Of a stretch of 41,145 nt of DNA, positions 17,120-25,310 are shown piece after piece. Under the pieces are notes generated by a model. The model was not told where the DNA came from. It made no database searches and saw only the letters and a program-made list of their open reading frames with translations. How positions within the stretch are numbered: the stretch's first letter is position 1; every line of letters starts with the position of its first letter. Made by a program: the position numbers and the translations under genes. The stretch comes from CALKKN01 sp041571375 (GTDB lineage: Bacteria > Pseudomonadota > Gammaproteobacteria > Xanthomonadales > SZUA-36): positions 1 to 41,145 of the forward strand of contig JBFFUJ010000001.1 of the NCBI GenBank assembly GCA_041571375.1, in the 5' to 3' direction.

Positions 17120-17891
17120 CGGTCAGCGGAACGAAGCGCACGGCGGTGATTTGTCGCGTAACGATCTCTCCGGTCGTTTTTTTTGTGACCAGCAGCAGAT
17201 ACTGGACCGTGAAGCGTCCGCCGACCGGGATCACCATCCGGCCACCCGGCTTCAGCTGCTCGATCAGCGGCGGCGGCACATGGCTGGCGGCTGCCGTCAC
17301 GACGATCGCGTCGAACGGGCCCTTGTCAGCCCAACCGAAGTAGCCGTCGCCCAGCCGCGTGGCGACATTGTCGTAACCGAGCCGTTCCAGCCGCGCGGTC
17401 GCCTCGAGGTGCAGCGGTTCGATGATCTCGATGCTGTAAACCTGACCCACCAGTTTGGCCAGCACCGCCGCCTGGTAGCCCGAACCGGTTCCGATTTCCA
17501 GTACCGTGTCTTGGCGGCCGGGCTCCGCCAGTTCGGTCATCAGCGCGACGATGTAGGGCTGCGAAATGGTCTGCCCGTGGCCGATCGGCAAGGGGTGATT
17601 GTCATAGGCCTCGGACCACAGTTTCTTCGGGACGAATTCATGCCGCGGCACGGCGCCCATCACGTCGAGGATCTGATCGCTGAAGCCCCTGCGGCCGGGG
17701 GGTGGATCCATTCGGCCATAGGCCTTTATTTCGTTCACCAGCGCCATGTGTGCGGCTTCGAAGCCGGAATCCTGGCCGAGTGCGGCTCCGGCCACCCACG
17801 ACGCTCCGGCCAACCCGGCAGCCAGCAGAAGCACACAGGTTCTCAGCCGGCGTGCTGCGTGGAACCGGAACATCAGGCAGCGTTTTGGCAT
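17109..17891 (-). CDS. pcm: Exported protein-L-isoaspartate O-methyltransferase
   Basis: A 260-residue PCMT. Motifs match the repair enzyme that methylates isoaspartyl residues using SAM: VPRHEFVP (81-88), GQTISQPYIVA (106-116) and the SAM loop LEIGTGSGYQ (131-140). The first 40 residues are an apparent signal peptide (RRLRTCVLLLAAGLAGA, cleavage near ALGQ), so the enzyme is probably periplasmic or lipid-anchored, where SAM is not expected. The start has a GGAGGAG site 6 bases upstream. It overlaps the Memo gene upstream by 19 bases and the membrane gene downstream by 11. Confidence 0.88.
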   Translation of the reverse strand: MPKRCLMFRFHAARRLRTCVLLLAAGLAGASWVAGAALGQDSGFEAAHMALVNEIKAYGRMDPPPGRRGFSDQILDVMGAVPRHEFVPKKLWSEAYDNHPLPIGHGQTISQPYIVALMTELAEPGRQDTVLEIGTGSGYQAAVLAKLVGQVYSIEIIEPLHLEATARLERLGYDNVATRLGDGYFGWADKGPFDAIVVTAAASHVPPPLIEQLKPGGRMVIPVGGRFTVQYLLLVTKKTTGEIVTRQITAVRFVPLTGER

Positions 17892-18685
17892 GGCAGCTCC
17901 TCCACTATGGACCAGGCGCCATAGCCGACCACCCGGTCGTGGTTGCCGGCGGTGTCGCCCGAATTGCGAAGATCCAGTGTTTCGGCCCGCAAGCCGCGTT
18001 GCCGGGCTACCCGCAGCAGGCCGCGCAGCGGTGCCGCTCCGCAGGCGTCGCCGTGACCGATCCGTGGTCCGTCAAGCTGCTCGACCGCCCGGCAGGTCAG
18101 GGCGTCCCGCGACCTCGCAGCACGATACGGCAGGTAGTGGCTCAGGTCCGAGCTGACCACGACCAGCGTATCGGCGCCGACCCAGAGCGCATCGATGACC
18201 TCGGCCACGTCGCGGTCCCGCGCTTCGCCCACAAGCAGCGGCACGATGCAAAAGGCCTCGAGCGTCACCTGCAGGAACGGCAACTGGACTTCCAGGCTGT
18301 GTTCGTCCTGGTGGGCCGCGTCGTTCACCTGCAACGCCGCGTGGCCCAGTCTGTCCAGTGGGTCGGGATCAAGCGCGACGTCACCGAGCGGTGTGCGGAA
18401 AACCAGGGCGCTGCTGCGGGCCAGGCCGCGAAAAGCGCTGAAGTGGCTGGGTCCGACCAGCACCACACGGTGGTAACGGTGGCGGTGCGCGCGAAGGCGG
18501 GCATAGGCCGTGGCCGCCACCGGTCCCGAGTACATGTAGCCTGCGTGAGGGACGATCAGCCCCGCCGGCGCGGCCTCCGGGGCGACCTGGACGGCGTCGA
18601 GCATACCCTCCAGCGCGCCTCGCAGGGCACCGGGATCGGCCGGGTAAAAGGACCCGGCAACCGCTGCTTCCCTGATCCGGGTCAT
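17873..18685 (-). CDS. amrB: AmmeMemoRadiSam system protein B (Memo-like)
   Basis: A 270-residue Memo homologue, related to ring-opening dioxygenases. Conserved features are VAGSFYPAD near the N terminus, VPHAGYMYSG (45-54), GPSHFS (78-83), DEHSLEVQLPFL (127-138) and SSDLSHY (178-184). His47, His81 and Cys215 line up with the metal-binding His49, His81 and Cys244 of human MEMO1. Its function is unsettled; it is encoded with the radical SAM partner, here divergently at 18746. The ATG at 18685 is preferred to a GTG one codon earlier. It is the first gene of an overlapping operon. Confidence 0.92.
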   Translation of the reverse strand: MTRIREAAVAGSFYPADPGALRGALEGMLDAVQVAPEAAPAGLIVPHAGYMYSGPVAATAYARLRAHRHRYHRVVLVGPSHFSAFRGLARSSALVFRTPLGDVALDPDPLDRLGHAALQVNDAAHQDEHSLEVQLPFLQVTLEAFCIVPLLVGEARDRDVAEVIDALWVGADTLVVVSSDLSHYLPYRAARSRDALTCRAVEQLDGPRIGHGDACGAAPLRGLLRVARQRGLRAETLDLRNSGDTAGNHDRVVGYGAWSIVEELPCQNAA

Positions 18686-18692
18686 CACGTTC

Positions 18693-18700
18693 AGTATAGT
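18693..18700. promoter_or_regulatory. Overlapping, symmetrical -10 elements between divergent genes
   Basis: AGTATAGT reads TATAGT on the plus strand (18695-18700) and TATACT on the minus strand (18693-18698), each 5 of 6 to the -10 consensus. It lies between the divergent Memo and radical SAM genes. No good -35 is seen. The minus-strand transcript would be nearly leaderless. Confidence 0.4.
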
Positions 18701-18745
18701 CCGGGCGCTATGATGGGATCAGGCGCTCTGGCTTCGGGTATTGAT

Positions 18746-19864
18746 ATGGCTCAATCCAAGGCAAGCAACGAACAGGGCGACCGAATAGAGGGGCTTCCGG
18801 TGCACTATTGGCACCGGATGGATGACGGCCGTCTGCAATGTGATCTCTGCCCGCGGTTCTGCCGGCTGCGCGACGGGCAGCGCGGTCTGTGCTTCGTGCG
18901 CGCCCGTGCCGGCGAGCATATGGTGCTCACGACCTATGGCCGCTCCAGCGGGTTCTGCATCGACCCCATCGAGAAGAAACCGCTGAACCACTTCCTGCCG
19001 GGAACTCCGGTGCTCTCGTTTGGCACTGCGGGCTGCAATCTGGCCTGCAAATTCTGCCAGAACTGGGACATGACCAAGTCGCGGGAGTTCGATCGCCTGC
19101 AGGCCGAGGCCACGCCGCGGGAGATCGCACGGGCTGCGGTCACCAGCGGCAGCCGCAGCGTGGCCTTCACCTACAACGACCCGGTGATCTTCATGGAGTA
19201 CGCCGCGGATACGGCGGAAGCCTGCCACGAGCTGGGAATCCGAACGGTCGCCGTCTCGGCCGGCTACATCACCGAGGAACCGCGCCGCGCTTTTTTCCGC
19301 AGCATGGACGCGGCGAATATCGACTTGAAGGCCTTCACCGAGCGCTTCTACTGGAAGCTTTGCGGTGCCCATCTGCAAGCGGTGCTGGAGACGCTGCAGT
19401 ACCTGCGTCACGAGACGCGGATCTGGCTGGAGCTGACGACCCTGCTGATCCCGGGCGAAAATGACTCCGAGGCGGAAATCGATGAGATGACGCAGTGGAT
19501 CGTGGAGCATCTGGGCCCGGATACACCGCTGCACTTAACGCGTTTTCATCCGGACTGGAAGATGGCGGACCGCTCGGTCACGCCCACGGCCACGCTGACG
19601 CGCTCCCGGCGCATCGCGCTGCGCAACGGCATGCGTTACGTTTTTACGGGCAACGTGCACGATCCCGAAGGGTCCAGCACCTATTGCCCGCAGTGCGGCC
19701 AGCGGCTGATCGGACGCGATTGGTACGAACTCTCGGACTGGCAGCTGGATGTGGACGGAACAGGGGCCGTCTGCCGCAGCTGCAGGACGCCGGTGGCCGG
19801 AGTATTCGAGGCCCGTCCGGGCACCTGGGGCTCCCGCAGGCAACCGATCCATGTTCACCACTGA
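18746..19864 (+). CDS. amrS: AmmeMemoRadiSam system radical SAM enzyme
   Basis: A 372-residue radical SAM protein. The [4Fe-4S] motif CNLACKFC is at 97-104 (Cys97, Cys101, Cys104). Before it stands the family's N-terminal cysteine set, CDLCPRFC (32-39) plus Cys49, and near the C terminus there are two CxxC pairs (YCPQC and CRSC) that probably bind zinc. The mid-region has SVAFTYNDP and NIDLKAFTE, as in PflA-related members. The system also includes an AMMECR1 protein, which is not in this window. The start is uncertain: ATGs at 18710 and 18713 would add 11-12 residues. It overlaps the next gene by 14 bases. Confidence 0.92.
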   Translation: MAQSKASNEQGDRIEGLPVHYWHRMDDGRLQCDLCPRFCRLRDGQRGLCFVRARAGEHMVLTTYGRSSGFCIDPIEKKPLNHFLPGTPVLSFGTAGCNLACKFCQNWDMTKSREFDRLQAEATPREIARAAVTSGSRSVAFTYNDPVIFMEYAADTAEACHELGIRTVAVSAGYITEEPRRAFFRSMDAANIDLKAFTERFYWKLCGAHLQAVLETLQYLRHETRIWLELTTLLIPGENDSEAEIDEMTQWIVEHLGPDTPLHLTRFHPDWKMADRSVTPTATLTRSRRIALRNGMRYVFTGNVHDPEGSSTYCPQCGQRLIGRDWYELSDWQLDVDGTGAVCRSCRTPVAGVFEARPGTWGSRRQPIHVHH

Positions 19865-20630
19865 CTTCGCACTGTTCGACGCCCATTTCCACGTCATCGA
19901 CCCGCGCTTTCCGCTGGTCCCGAACCGCGGCTACCTGCCGGATCGCTACACGGTGAGCGATTACCGCGAGCGAATGGCAGGCTACGATCTGTGGGGCGGA
20001 GCGGTGATCTCGGCCTCCTTTCAGGCCTTCGACCAGGATTACCTGGTGGATGCATTGCACCGCCTGGGCGGCTCCTTCGTCGGCGTGACGCAGCTGCCGG
20101 CCAGCGTGACGGACGAGGAATTGCTCGAACTGCATGGATACGGGGTGCGCGCCATCCGCTTCAATGTGCAGCGCGGCGGTTCGGAGGACATCAGCCGGCT
20201 CGACACGGTGGCCCGCCGCATTCACGAATTGTTCGGCTGGCATGTCGAATTGTACGTCGACGCCCGCGAACTGGAGCCCCTGTACGACACCCTGGTCGCG
20301 CTGCCCGCCGTGGCCATCGACCACCTCGGCTTGTCCGCCGAGGGTCTGCCGCTGCTCTTGCGGCTGGCCGAGCACGGGGTACGGGTCAAGGCCACCGGCT
20401 TCGGGCGGGTGGATTTCGACGTCCGCAGTGCCGTCACCTCGCTGTTCGCCGCCAACCCGGACGCTTTGATGTTCGGCACCGACCTGCCGTCGACCCGTGC
20501 GGCACGCCCTTACAGCGACCGGGATTTCAAGCTGGTCGTCGAGACGCTGGGCGAGGCCGCTGCCCGCAAGGTGTTTTTCGAGAACGCCTGGTCGTTCTAC
20601 CGGATGGGCCGGGGACAGGACCGCGGCTAA
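19851..20630 (+). CDS. Metal-dependent amidohydrolase (amidohydrolase-2 type)
   Basis: A 259-residue TIM-barrel hydrolase. The first-strand metal motif DAHFHV (10-15, His12 and His14), His158 in IDHLG and Asp211 in FGTDLPS follow the amidohydrolase-2 pattern. This group includes lactonases and decarboxylases acting on small carboxylic acids; the substrate cannot be read off. The ATG at 19851 lies inside the end of the radical SAM gene (14-base overlap), so translation is coupled and a shared pathway is likely. Confidence 0.87.
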   Translation: MFTTDFALFDAHFHVIDPRFPLVPNRGYLPDRYTVSDYRERMAGYDLWGGAVISASFQAFDQDYLVDALHRLGGSFVGVTQLPASVTDEELLELHGYGVRAIRFNVQRGGSEDISRLDTVARRIHELFGWHVELYVDARELEPLYDTLVALPAVAIDHLGLSAEGLPLLLRLAEHGVRVKATGFGRVDFDVRSAVTSLFAANPDALMFGTDLPSTRAARPYSDRDFKLVVETLGEAAARKVFFENAWSFYRMGRGQDRG

Positions 20631-20676
20631 ACCGCTACAATCCCGCTGATACCAGGCTTCTGATGGATCCGGCGCG

Positions 20677-21690
20677 ATGAGCATCTGCGACACCCTGACC
20701 GACGCGATCGGCAACACCCCGCTGATCCGGCTGCATCGCGCGTCCGAGTCGACCGGCTGCGAGATCCTCGGAAAAGCCGAGTTCATGAATCCCGGCGGCT
20801 CGGTCAAGGACCGCGCCGCCAAGTACATCATTCTGGATGCCGAGGCCCGCGGTGATCTGCAGCCGGGCGGCATCATCGTCGAGGGCACTGCCGGCAATAC
20901 CGGCATCGGCCTGGCCCTGGTCGGCAACTCGCGAGGCTATCGCACCGTCATCGCCATGCCCGATACCCAATCGGCAGAAAAGAAGGAAGCGTTGCGCCTG
21001 CTGGGTGCGGAACTGCACGAGGTTCCCGCAGTACCGTTCAAGGACCCCGGTAATTATGTCCACGTCGCAGCCCGCCTGGCGGAAGAGCTCGCTGCCGCCG
21101 AACCGTGCGGCGTGCTGTACGCGAACCAGTGGGAGAACCTGTCGAACGCGGAAGGGCATTACCGTTCGACCGGCCCGGAAATCTGGCAGCAAACCGGCGG
21201 CCGGGTCGATGCGTTCTGCTGCGCCATCGGCACGGGCGGCACGATTGCCGGCGTCGGCCGTTACCTGAAGGGTCAGAATCCCGAAGTCGTCATTGCCGTC
21301 ACCGACCCCCTCGGCTCCTGCATGTACCACTATTTCCGGGACGGCGAGTTGCGCGCCGAGGGCAACTCCATCACCGAGGGTATCGGACAGGGCCGGGTCA
21401 CGGCGAACATCGGCAGCGCTCCGGTCGATCAGGCGTATCAGGTACCGGACGAGGAGGCGTTGCCGGTGCTGTTCGACCTGCTGACGGAAGAGGGCCTGTG
21501 CCTGGGCGGTTCCAGCGCGATCAACGTCGCGGGGGCCATTCAGCTCGCCCGCGAGCTCGGGCGCGGCCACACGATAGTGACCGTCCTGTGCGACTCGGGT
21601 GCCCGTTACCAGTCCAAGCTCTACAATCCGGAATTCCTGCGCAGCAAGGGCCTGCCCGTTCCGGCCTGGCTCGACGACGACCGTGTCTGA
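20677..21690 (+). CDS. Cysteine synthase (O-acetylserine sulfhydrylase), fungal-mitochondrial-like variant
   Basis: A 337-residue PLP enzyme that makes cysteine from O-acetylserine and sulfide. The PLP Lys44 lies in NPGGSVKDRAA, and the phosphate-binding loop GTGGTIAGVGRY is intact. The substrate loop reads EGTAGNTG (69-76) where CysK has TSGNTG; together with the MPDTQSAEK and SITEGIGQG elements this resembles the cysteine synthases of fungi more than E. coli CysK. A related beta-replacement reaction is possible. The stop overlaps the GTG start of the carboxyltransferase by 8 bases. Confidence 0.88.
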   Translation: MSICDTLTDAIGNTPLIRLHRASESTGCEILGKAEFMNPGGSVKDRAAKYIILDAEARGDLQPGGIIVEGTAGNTGIGLALVGNSRGYRTVIAMPDTQSAEKKEALRLLGAELHEVPAVPFKDPGNYVHVAARLAEELAAAEPCGVLYANQWENLSNAEGHYRSTGPEIWQQTGGRVDAFCCAIGTGGTIAGVGRYLKGQNPEVVIAVTDPLGSCMYHYFRDGELRAEGNSITEGIGQGRVTANIGSAPVDQAYQVPDEEALPVLFDLLTEEGLCLGGSSAINVAGAIQLARELGRGHTIVTVLCDSGARYQSKLYNPEFLRSKGLPVPAWLDDDRV

Positions 21691-23218
21691 GCGGGATACC
21701 TCGCCCGGCGGCCCGTCCGAGGAGCTTCACCGGCGGCTCGAGGACACCCTGGACCAAGGGCGGACCGATGCCGTAGCCCGCCGCCAGGAACAGGGTTTCC
21801 GTACGGCCCGCGAGAACCTGCAGGATCTCTGCGATCCGGCCTCATTCGTCGAGTACGGCCAGCTCGCCGTCGCAGCCCAGCGGCAGCGACGCAGCCTGGA
21901 AGACCTGCGCCGCAGCACGGCCGCCGATGGGGTCATCACCGGGCTCGCCACGATCAATGCGGATCGCTTTGGGTCCTCAGCCGGCCAGGTTGCGGTGATC
22001 ATCTACGATTACACCGTGCTGGCGGGCACCCAGGGCTACTTCCACCACAGGAAACTGGACCGCATCCTGCACCTGGCTCAGCGTGAGCGGCTGCCCGTGG
22101 TGATCTACACCGAGGGTGGGGGCGGACGCCCCGGTGACACCGACGTCACCACGCAGATCGCCGGCCTGAACCTTTCCACCTTCGCCCGCTGGGCCGGGCT
22201 GTCCGGCCGGGTACCGCGGATCGCCGTCAACAACGGCTACTGCTTCGCGGGCAACGGCGCGCTGTTCGGCTGCGCCGATTTGCGGATTGCCACGCGCGAA
22301 TCCTGGATCGGCATGGCCGGTCCGGCCATGATCGAGGGCGGCGGCCTCGGCCGATTCGATCCGACGGACATCGGTCCGGTCGAGACGCAATCGCGCAACG
22401 GTGTCGTCGACTGTGTGTGTGACGACGAGGCAGCGGCCACCGCGCTCTGCCGACAGCTGCTGGGCTATTTCCAGGGCTCCCTGGCGGATTATGCGTTTGC
22501 TGATCAGTCGACGCTGGCAGCGTTGCTGCCCGCCGACCGGCGCTACAGCTACCACGTTCGACGCATCATAGAGACCCTGGCGGACGAGGGTACCTTCGTT
22601 GAGATCACGCCGGATTTCGGATCCGCGATCGTGACCGGTTTCATCCGCATCGAGGGTCATCCGCTGGGGCTGATCGCCAACGACTGCAGGGTGCTCGGCG
22701 GAGCCATCGACGCCGACGCAGCGGAGAAAACGGCCCGTTTCCTGCGCCTGTGCAGCAGTCACGGCCTGCCGGTATTTTCGCTGTGCGATACGCCGGGCTT
22801 CATGGTTGGCCCGGCCAGCGAAGAGCAGGCCGCCGTTCGTCACATGTCGGACCTGTTCACAGCCGGCGCGCAGTTCACGGCTCCGCTCGTTGCCGTGTTC
22901 CTCCGCAAAGGCTACGGGCTGGGCGCCATGGCCATGGCCGGCGGCGGTTTTGCCGAACCGCTCTGCGCGGTCTCCTGGCCGACCGGCGAATTCGGAGGGA
23001 TGGGCCTGGAGGGAGCCGTACGCCTTGGCTTCCGCAAGGAGCTTGAAGCGGAAACCGATGATGAAAAGAGGGCCGCGCTGTTTGACCGACTGCTGTCCGA
23101 CCTCTATGAGCGCGGCCGGGCCATTGAAGCGGCCAGCCACCTCGAGATCGACGCTGTGATCGACCCGGCGGACACGCGTCGCGTGGTCAGTCGGGCGCTG
23201 CAGGCGGCAGCCGGCTGA
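21683..23218 (+). CDS. Acyl-CoA carboxylase carboxyltransferase subunit
   Basis: A 511-residue carboxyltransferase of the propionyl-CoA/methylcrotonyl-CoA carboxylase beta type. It has two crotonase-like halves: the first (about 60-270) with IYDYTVLAGTQG and an oxyanion-forming glycine run, and the second (about 300-500) with CDTPGFMVGPASEEQ and KGYGLGAMAMAGG. It transfers carboxylate from carboxybiotin to an acyl-CoA. No biotin carboxylase or biotin carrier gene is close by, so partners must be elsewhere. The GTG at 21683 overlaps the cysteine synthase stop. A plausible upstream ATG would sit deep in the previous gene. Confidence 0.87.
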   Translation: MSERDTSPGGPSEELHRRLEDTLDQGRTDAVARRQEQGFRTARENLQDLCDPASFVEYGQLAVAAQRQRRSLEDLRRSTAADGVITGLATINADRFGSSAGQVAVIIYDYTVLAGTQGYFHHRKLDRILHLAQRERLPVVIYTEGGGGRPGDTDVTTQIAGLNLSTFARWAGLSGRVPRIAVNNGYCFAGNGALFGCADLRIATRESWIGMAGPAMIEGGGLGRFDPTDIGPVETQSRNGVVDCVCDDEAAATALCRQLLGYFQGSLADYAFADQSTLAALLPADRRYSYHVRRIIETLADEGTFVEITPDFGSAIVTGFIRIEGHPLGLIANDCRVLGGAIDADAAEKTARFLRLCSSHGLPVFSLCDTPGFMVGPASEEQAAVRHMSDLFTAGAQFTAPLVAVFLRKGYGLGAMAMAGGGFAEPLCAVSWPTGEFGGMGLEGAVRLGFRKELEAETDDEKRAALFDRLLSDLYERGRAIEAASHLEIDAVIDPADTRRVVSRALQAAAG

Positions 23219-23237
23219 GTCACCCGACCGACGTCCG

Positions 23238-25310
23238 TTATTTTTCGCCCGGGGTGCTCAAAAGCACCAGTGAACGCGCCGGCAACCTCAAGTGCCCCCC
23301 TTGCTGAACCCTGGGTGCCGGATCGGCACTGCTGAAGCGCAACCGCCAATCCGGTATGCCGGCCGCAGGCATCGTGAACAGGACTTCGGCGGGCGCGGCA
23401 TTGAACAGGATCGCGACGGCTTCGCCAATTGCACTGTCGCCTTTCTGATCGGCACGGCAGGCATACAGCAGCGCCAGGCATTGCTGGCCTTCCCAATCCG
23501 TGTCCTGCATGGCCCGGCCATCGGGGTGCAGCCAGCTGATGTCGCACCAGCCCCGGTCGCTGGGCAAGCGGCTGTGGAGATAACGGGATTGCCGCAACAG
23601 CGGCAGTTTTCTGCGCCATTCGATCAGTCGCCTCACCTGATCCGTGAACTCCCGATCCTCCAGGAACCCGGACCAGTCCAGCCAGCCGGTCTCGTTGTCC
23701 TGTGCATAGGCATTGTTGTTTCCTCCCTGCCCGTTGCCGAATTCGTCACCGGCCAGCAGCATCGGCGTGCCCTGTGCAAACAGCAGGGTGGCGAGCAGGT
23801 TCAGGCGCTGCTGCCGGCGGGCCGCCCCGATCGCGGGATCGTCGGTATCGCCCTCCACACCGTGGTTGCTGCTGAAATTGTGTGAGTGCCCGTCGCGATT
23901 CTGTTCGCCATTGGCCTGATTGTGCTTGCGACGGTAGCTGACCAGGTCCCGCAGGGTGAAGCCGTCGTGGCAGGTCACGAAATTGACGCTGGCCGTGGGG
24001 CTGCGCCGAGTCGGCTCGAACAGGTCTGCCGAACCGTGAATGCGCCGCGCGAGGTCGGCCGCCTGCTGCTCATCACCCCGCCAGAAACGCCGGACGGTGT
24101 CCCGGAATCGGTCATTCCACTCCGCCCATTCCGCCGGGAAACGGCCCAGTTGATAACCCCCAGCTCCGGGATCCCATGGTTCGGCGATCAACTTCGCGCC
24201 ATCGAGCACCGGATCGCTGCCGATGCGGGCCAGCAGGGGGTGACTCCCTGAAAAGCCCTCCGCCGAGCGCCCCAGCACGGTTGCCAGGTCGAAGCGGAAA
24301 CCATCGACACCCATGTCCCGGTGCCAGTAGCGGAGGCTGTCGAGGATCAACCTCTGCACCACCGGGCTGTCGGCGTTCAGGGTATTGCCGCAGCCCGTGT
24401 CGTTGACATAGTCGCCCGGTGACCCCGGCTCCGTGCGGTAATAGGCGAGGTTGTCGATGCCCCGGAAACTCAGACTGGGTCCGCGCGCGTCGCCCTCCGC
24501 CGTGTGGTTGTACGCCACATCCAGAAGCACCTCGATGCCCGCGTCGTGGATGGCATGCACCATCTCGCGGAATTCGGCGGTCGCATCGGGTCCGGCAAAT
24601 CGCCCGTCGGGCACGAAAAACTGGATGCTGTTGTAGCCCCAGAGGTTGCTTAGTCCGCGCCGGACCAGGAACTCCTCGTCCAACATGGCAAACACCGGCA
24701 TCAATTCCAGCGACGTGATGCCGAGCGACTTCAGATAGGCCAGTATCCTACCGTTGCTGAGTCCGGCCAGGCGACCGCGTTCGGGTTCCGACAGATCCGG
24801 GTGGCGCATCGTGTAGCCCCGCACATTGGCCTCGTAGATCACCATCTCGGACCACGCAACTCCCGGCCTCTGAAAGGCCTCGCGGCCGTCCGCCGCAACG
24901 ACGACCGACAGCGGCACGAACGCAGCGCTGTCCGAGCCGCTCTTGCGCCACCTGTCCCGCCCGGCCGTCCGGTCGTAATCGAACAGTTCGGACGACCATT
25001 TCGGCCCGCCGTCCAGGCGGCGGGCCCAAGGATCGATCAGCAGCTTGGCCGGGTTGTGCCGCAGCCCTTCCTCCGGTGACCAGCGACCGTGCACCCGGTA
25101 GCCATAGCGCTGCCCGGCGCGGCAGCCCGGCAGATAGCCAGACCACTCGGCACCTTCACATTCGGGCAGAAAATGAGATTCCGACGCGTTGCGGTTCTCG
25201 TCGAACAAGCACAGCTCGACCGCCTCAGCGCTGCCGGAGTGAAGGGCGAAGGTGACGCCTTCGTTGTCGCAGGTCGCGCCCAGCGGGCCTGAACTCTCTG
25301 GCCGTATCAT
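23238..25310 (-). CDS. glgX: Glycogen debranching enzyme (GH13 isoamylase type)
   Basis: A 690-residue GH13 enzyme that hydrolyses alpha-1,6 branches in limit dextrin. The N-terminal CBM48-like domain (about 10-110) is followed by the catalytic barrel. Family motifs are DVAYNHT (264-270), GFRFDLA with nucleophile Asp341, LIAEPWD with acid/base Glu377, and TCHDGFTLRDLVSY with Asp449. Length and order agree with GlgX. The start ATG overlaps the MalQ stop as ATGA, so the two are translated together. Confidence 0.94.
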   Translation of the reverse strand: MIRPESSGPLGATCDNEGVTFALHSGSAEAVELCLFDENRNASESHFLPECEGAEWSGYLPGCRAGQRYGYRVHGRWSPEEGLRHNPAKLLIDPWARRLDGGPKWSSELFDYDRTAGRDRWRKSGSDSAAFVPLSVVVAADGREAFQRPGVAWSEMVIYEANVRGYTMRHPDLSEPERGRLAGLSNGRILAYLKSLGITSLELMPVFAMLDEEFLVRRGLSNLWGYNSIQFFVPDGRFAGPDATAEFREMVHAIHDAGIEVLLDVAYNHTAEGDARGPSLSFRGIDNLAYYRTEPGSPGDYVNDTGCGNTLNADSPVVQRLILDSLRYWHRDMGVDGFRFDLATVLGRSAEGFSGSHPLLARIGSDPVLDGAKLIAEPWDPGAGGYQLGRFPAEWAEWNDRFRDTVRRFWRGDEQQAADLARRIHGSADLFEPTRRSPTASVNFVTCHDGFTLRDLVSYRRKHNQANGEQNRDGHSHNFSSNHGVEGDTDDPAIGAARRQQRLNLLATLLFAQGTPMLLAGDEFGNGQGGNNNAYAQDNETGWLDWSGFLEDREFTDQVRRLIEWRRKLPLLRQSRYLHSRLPSDRGWCDISWLHPDGRAMQDTDWEGQQCLALLYACRADQKGDSAIGEAVAILFNAAPAEVLFTMPAAGIPDWRLRFSSADPAPRVQQGGHLRLPARSLVLLSTPGEK

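Noticed and set aside
17702..18745. Plus-strand open frame continuing upstream of the radical SAM gene
   Set aside because: It is antisense to the Memo and methyltransferase genes and has no family motifs until the radical SAM part starts near 18746.
19644..20927. Minus-strand open frame opposite the amidohydrolase and cysteine synthase
   Set aside because: Antisense to genes with clear catalytic motifs; its own translation has no family feature.
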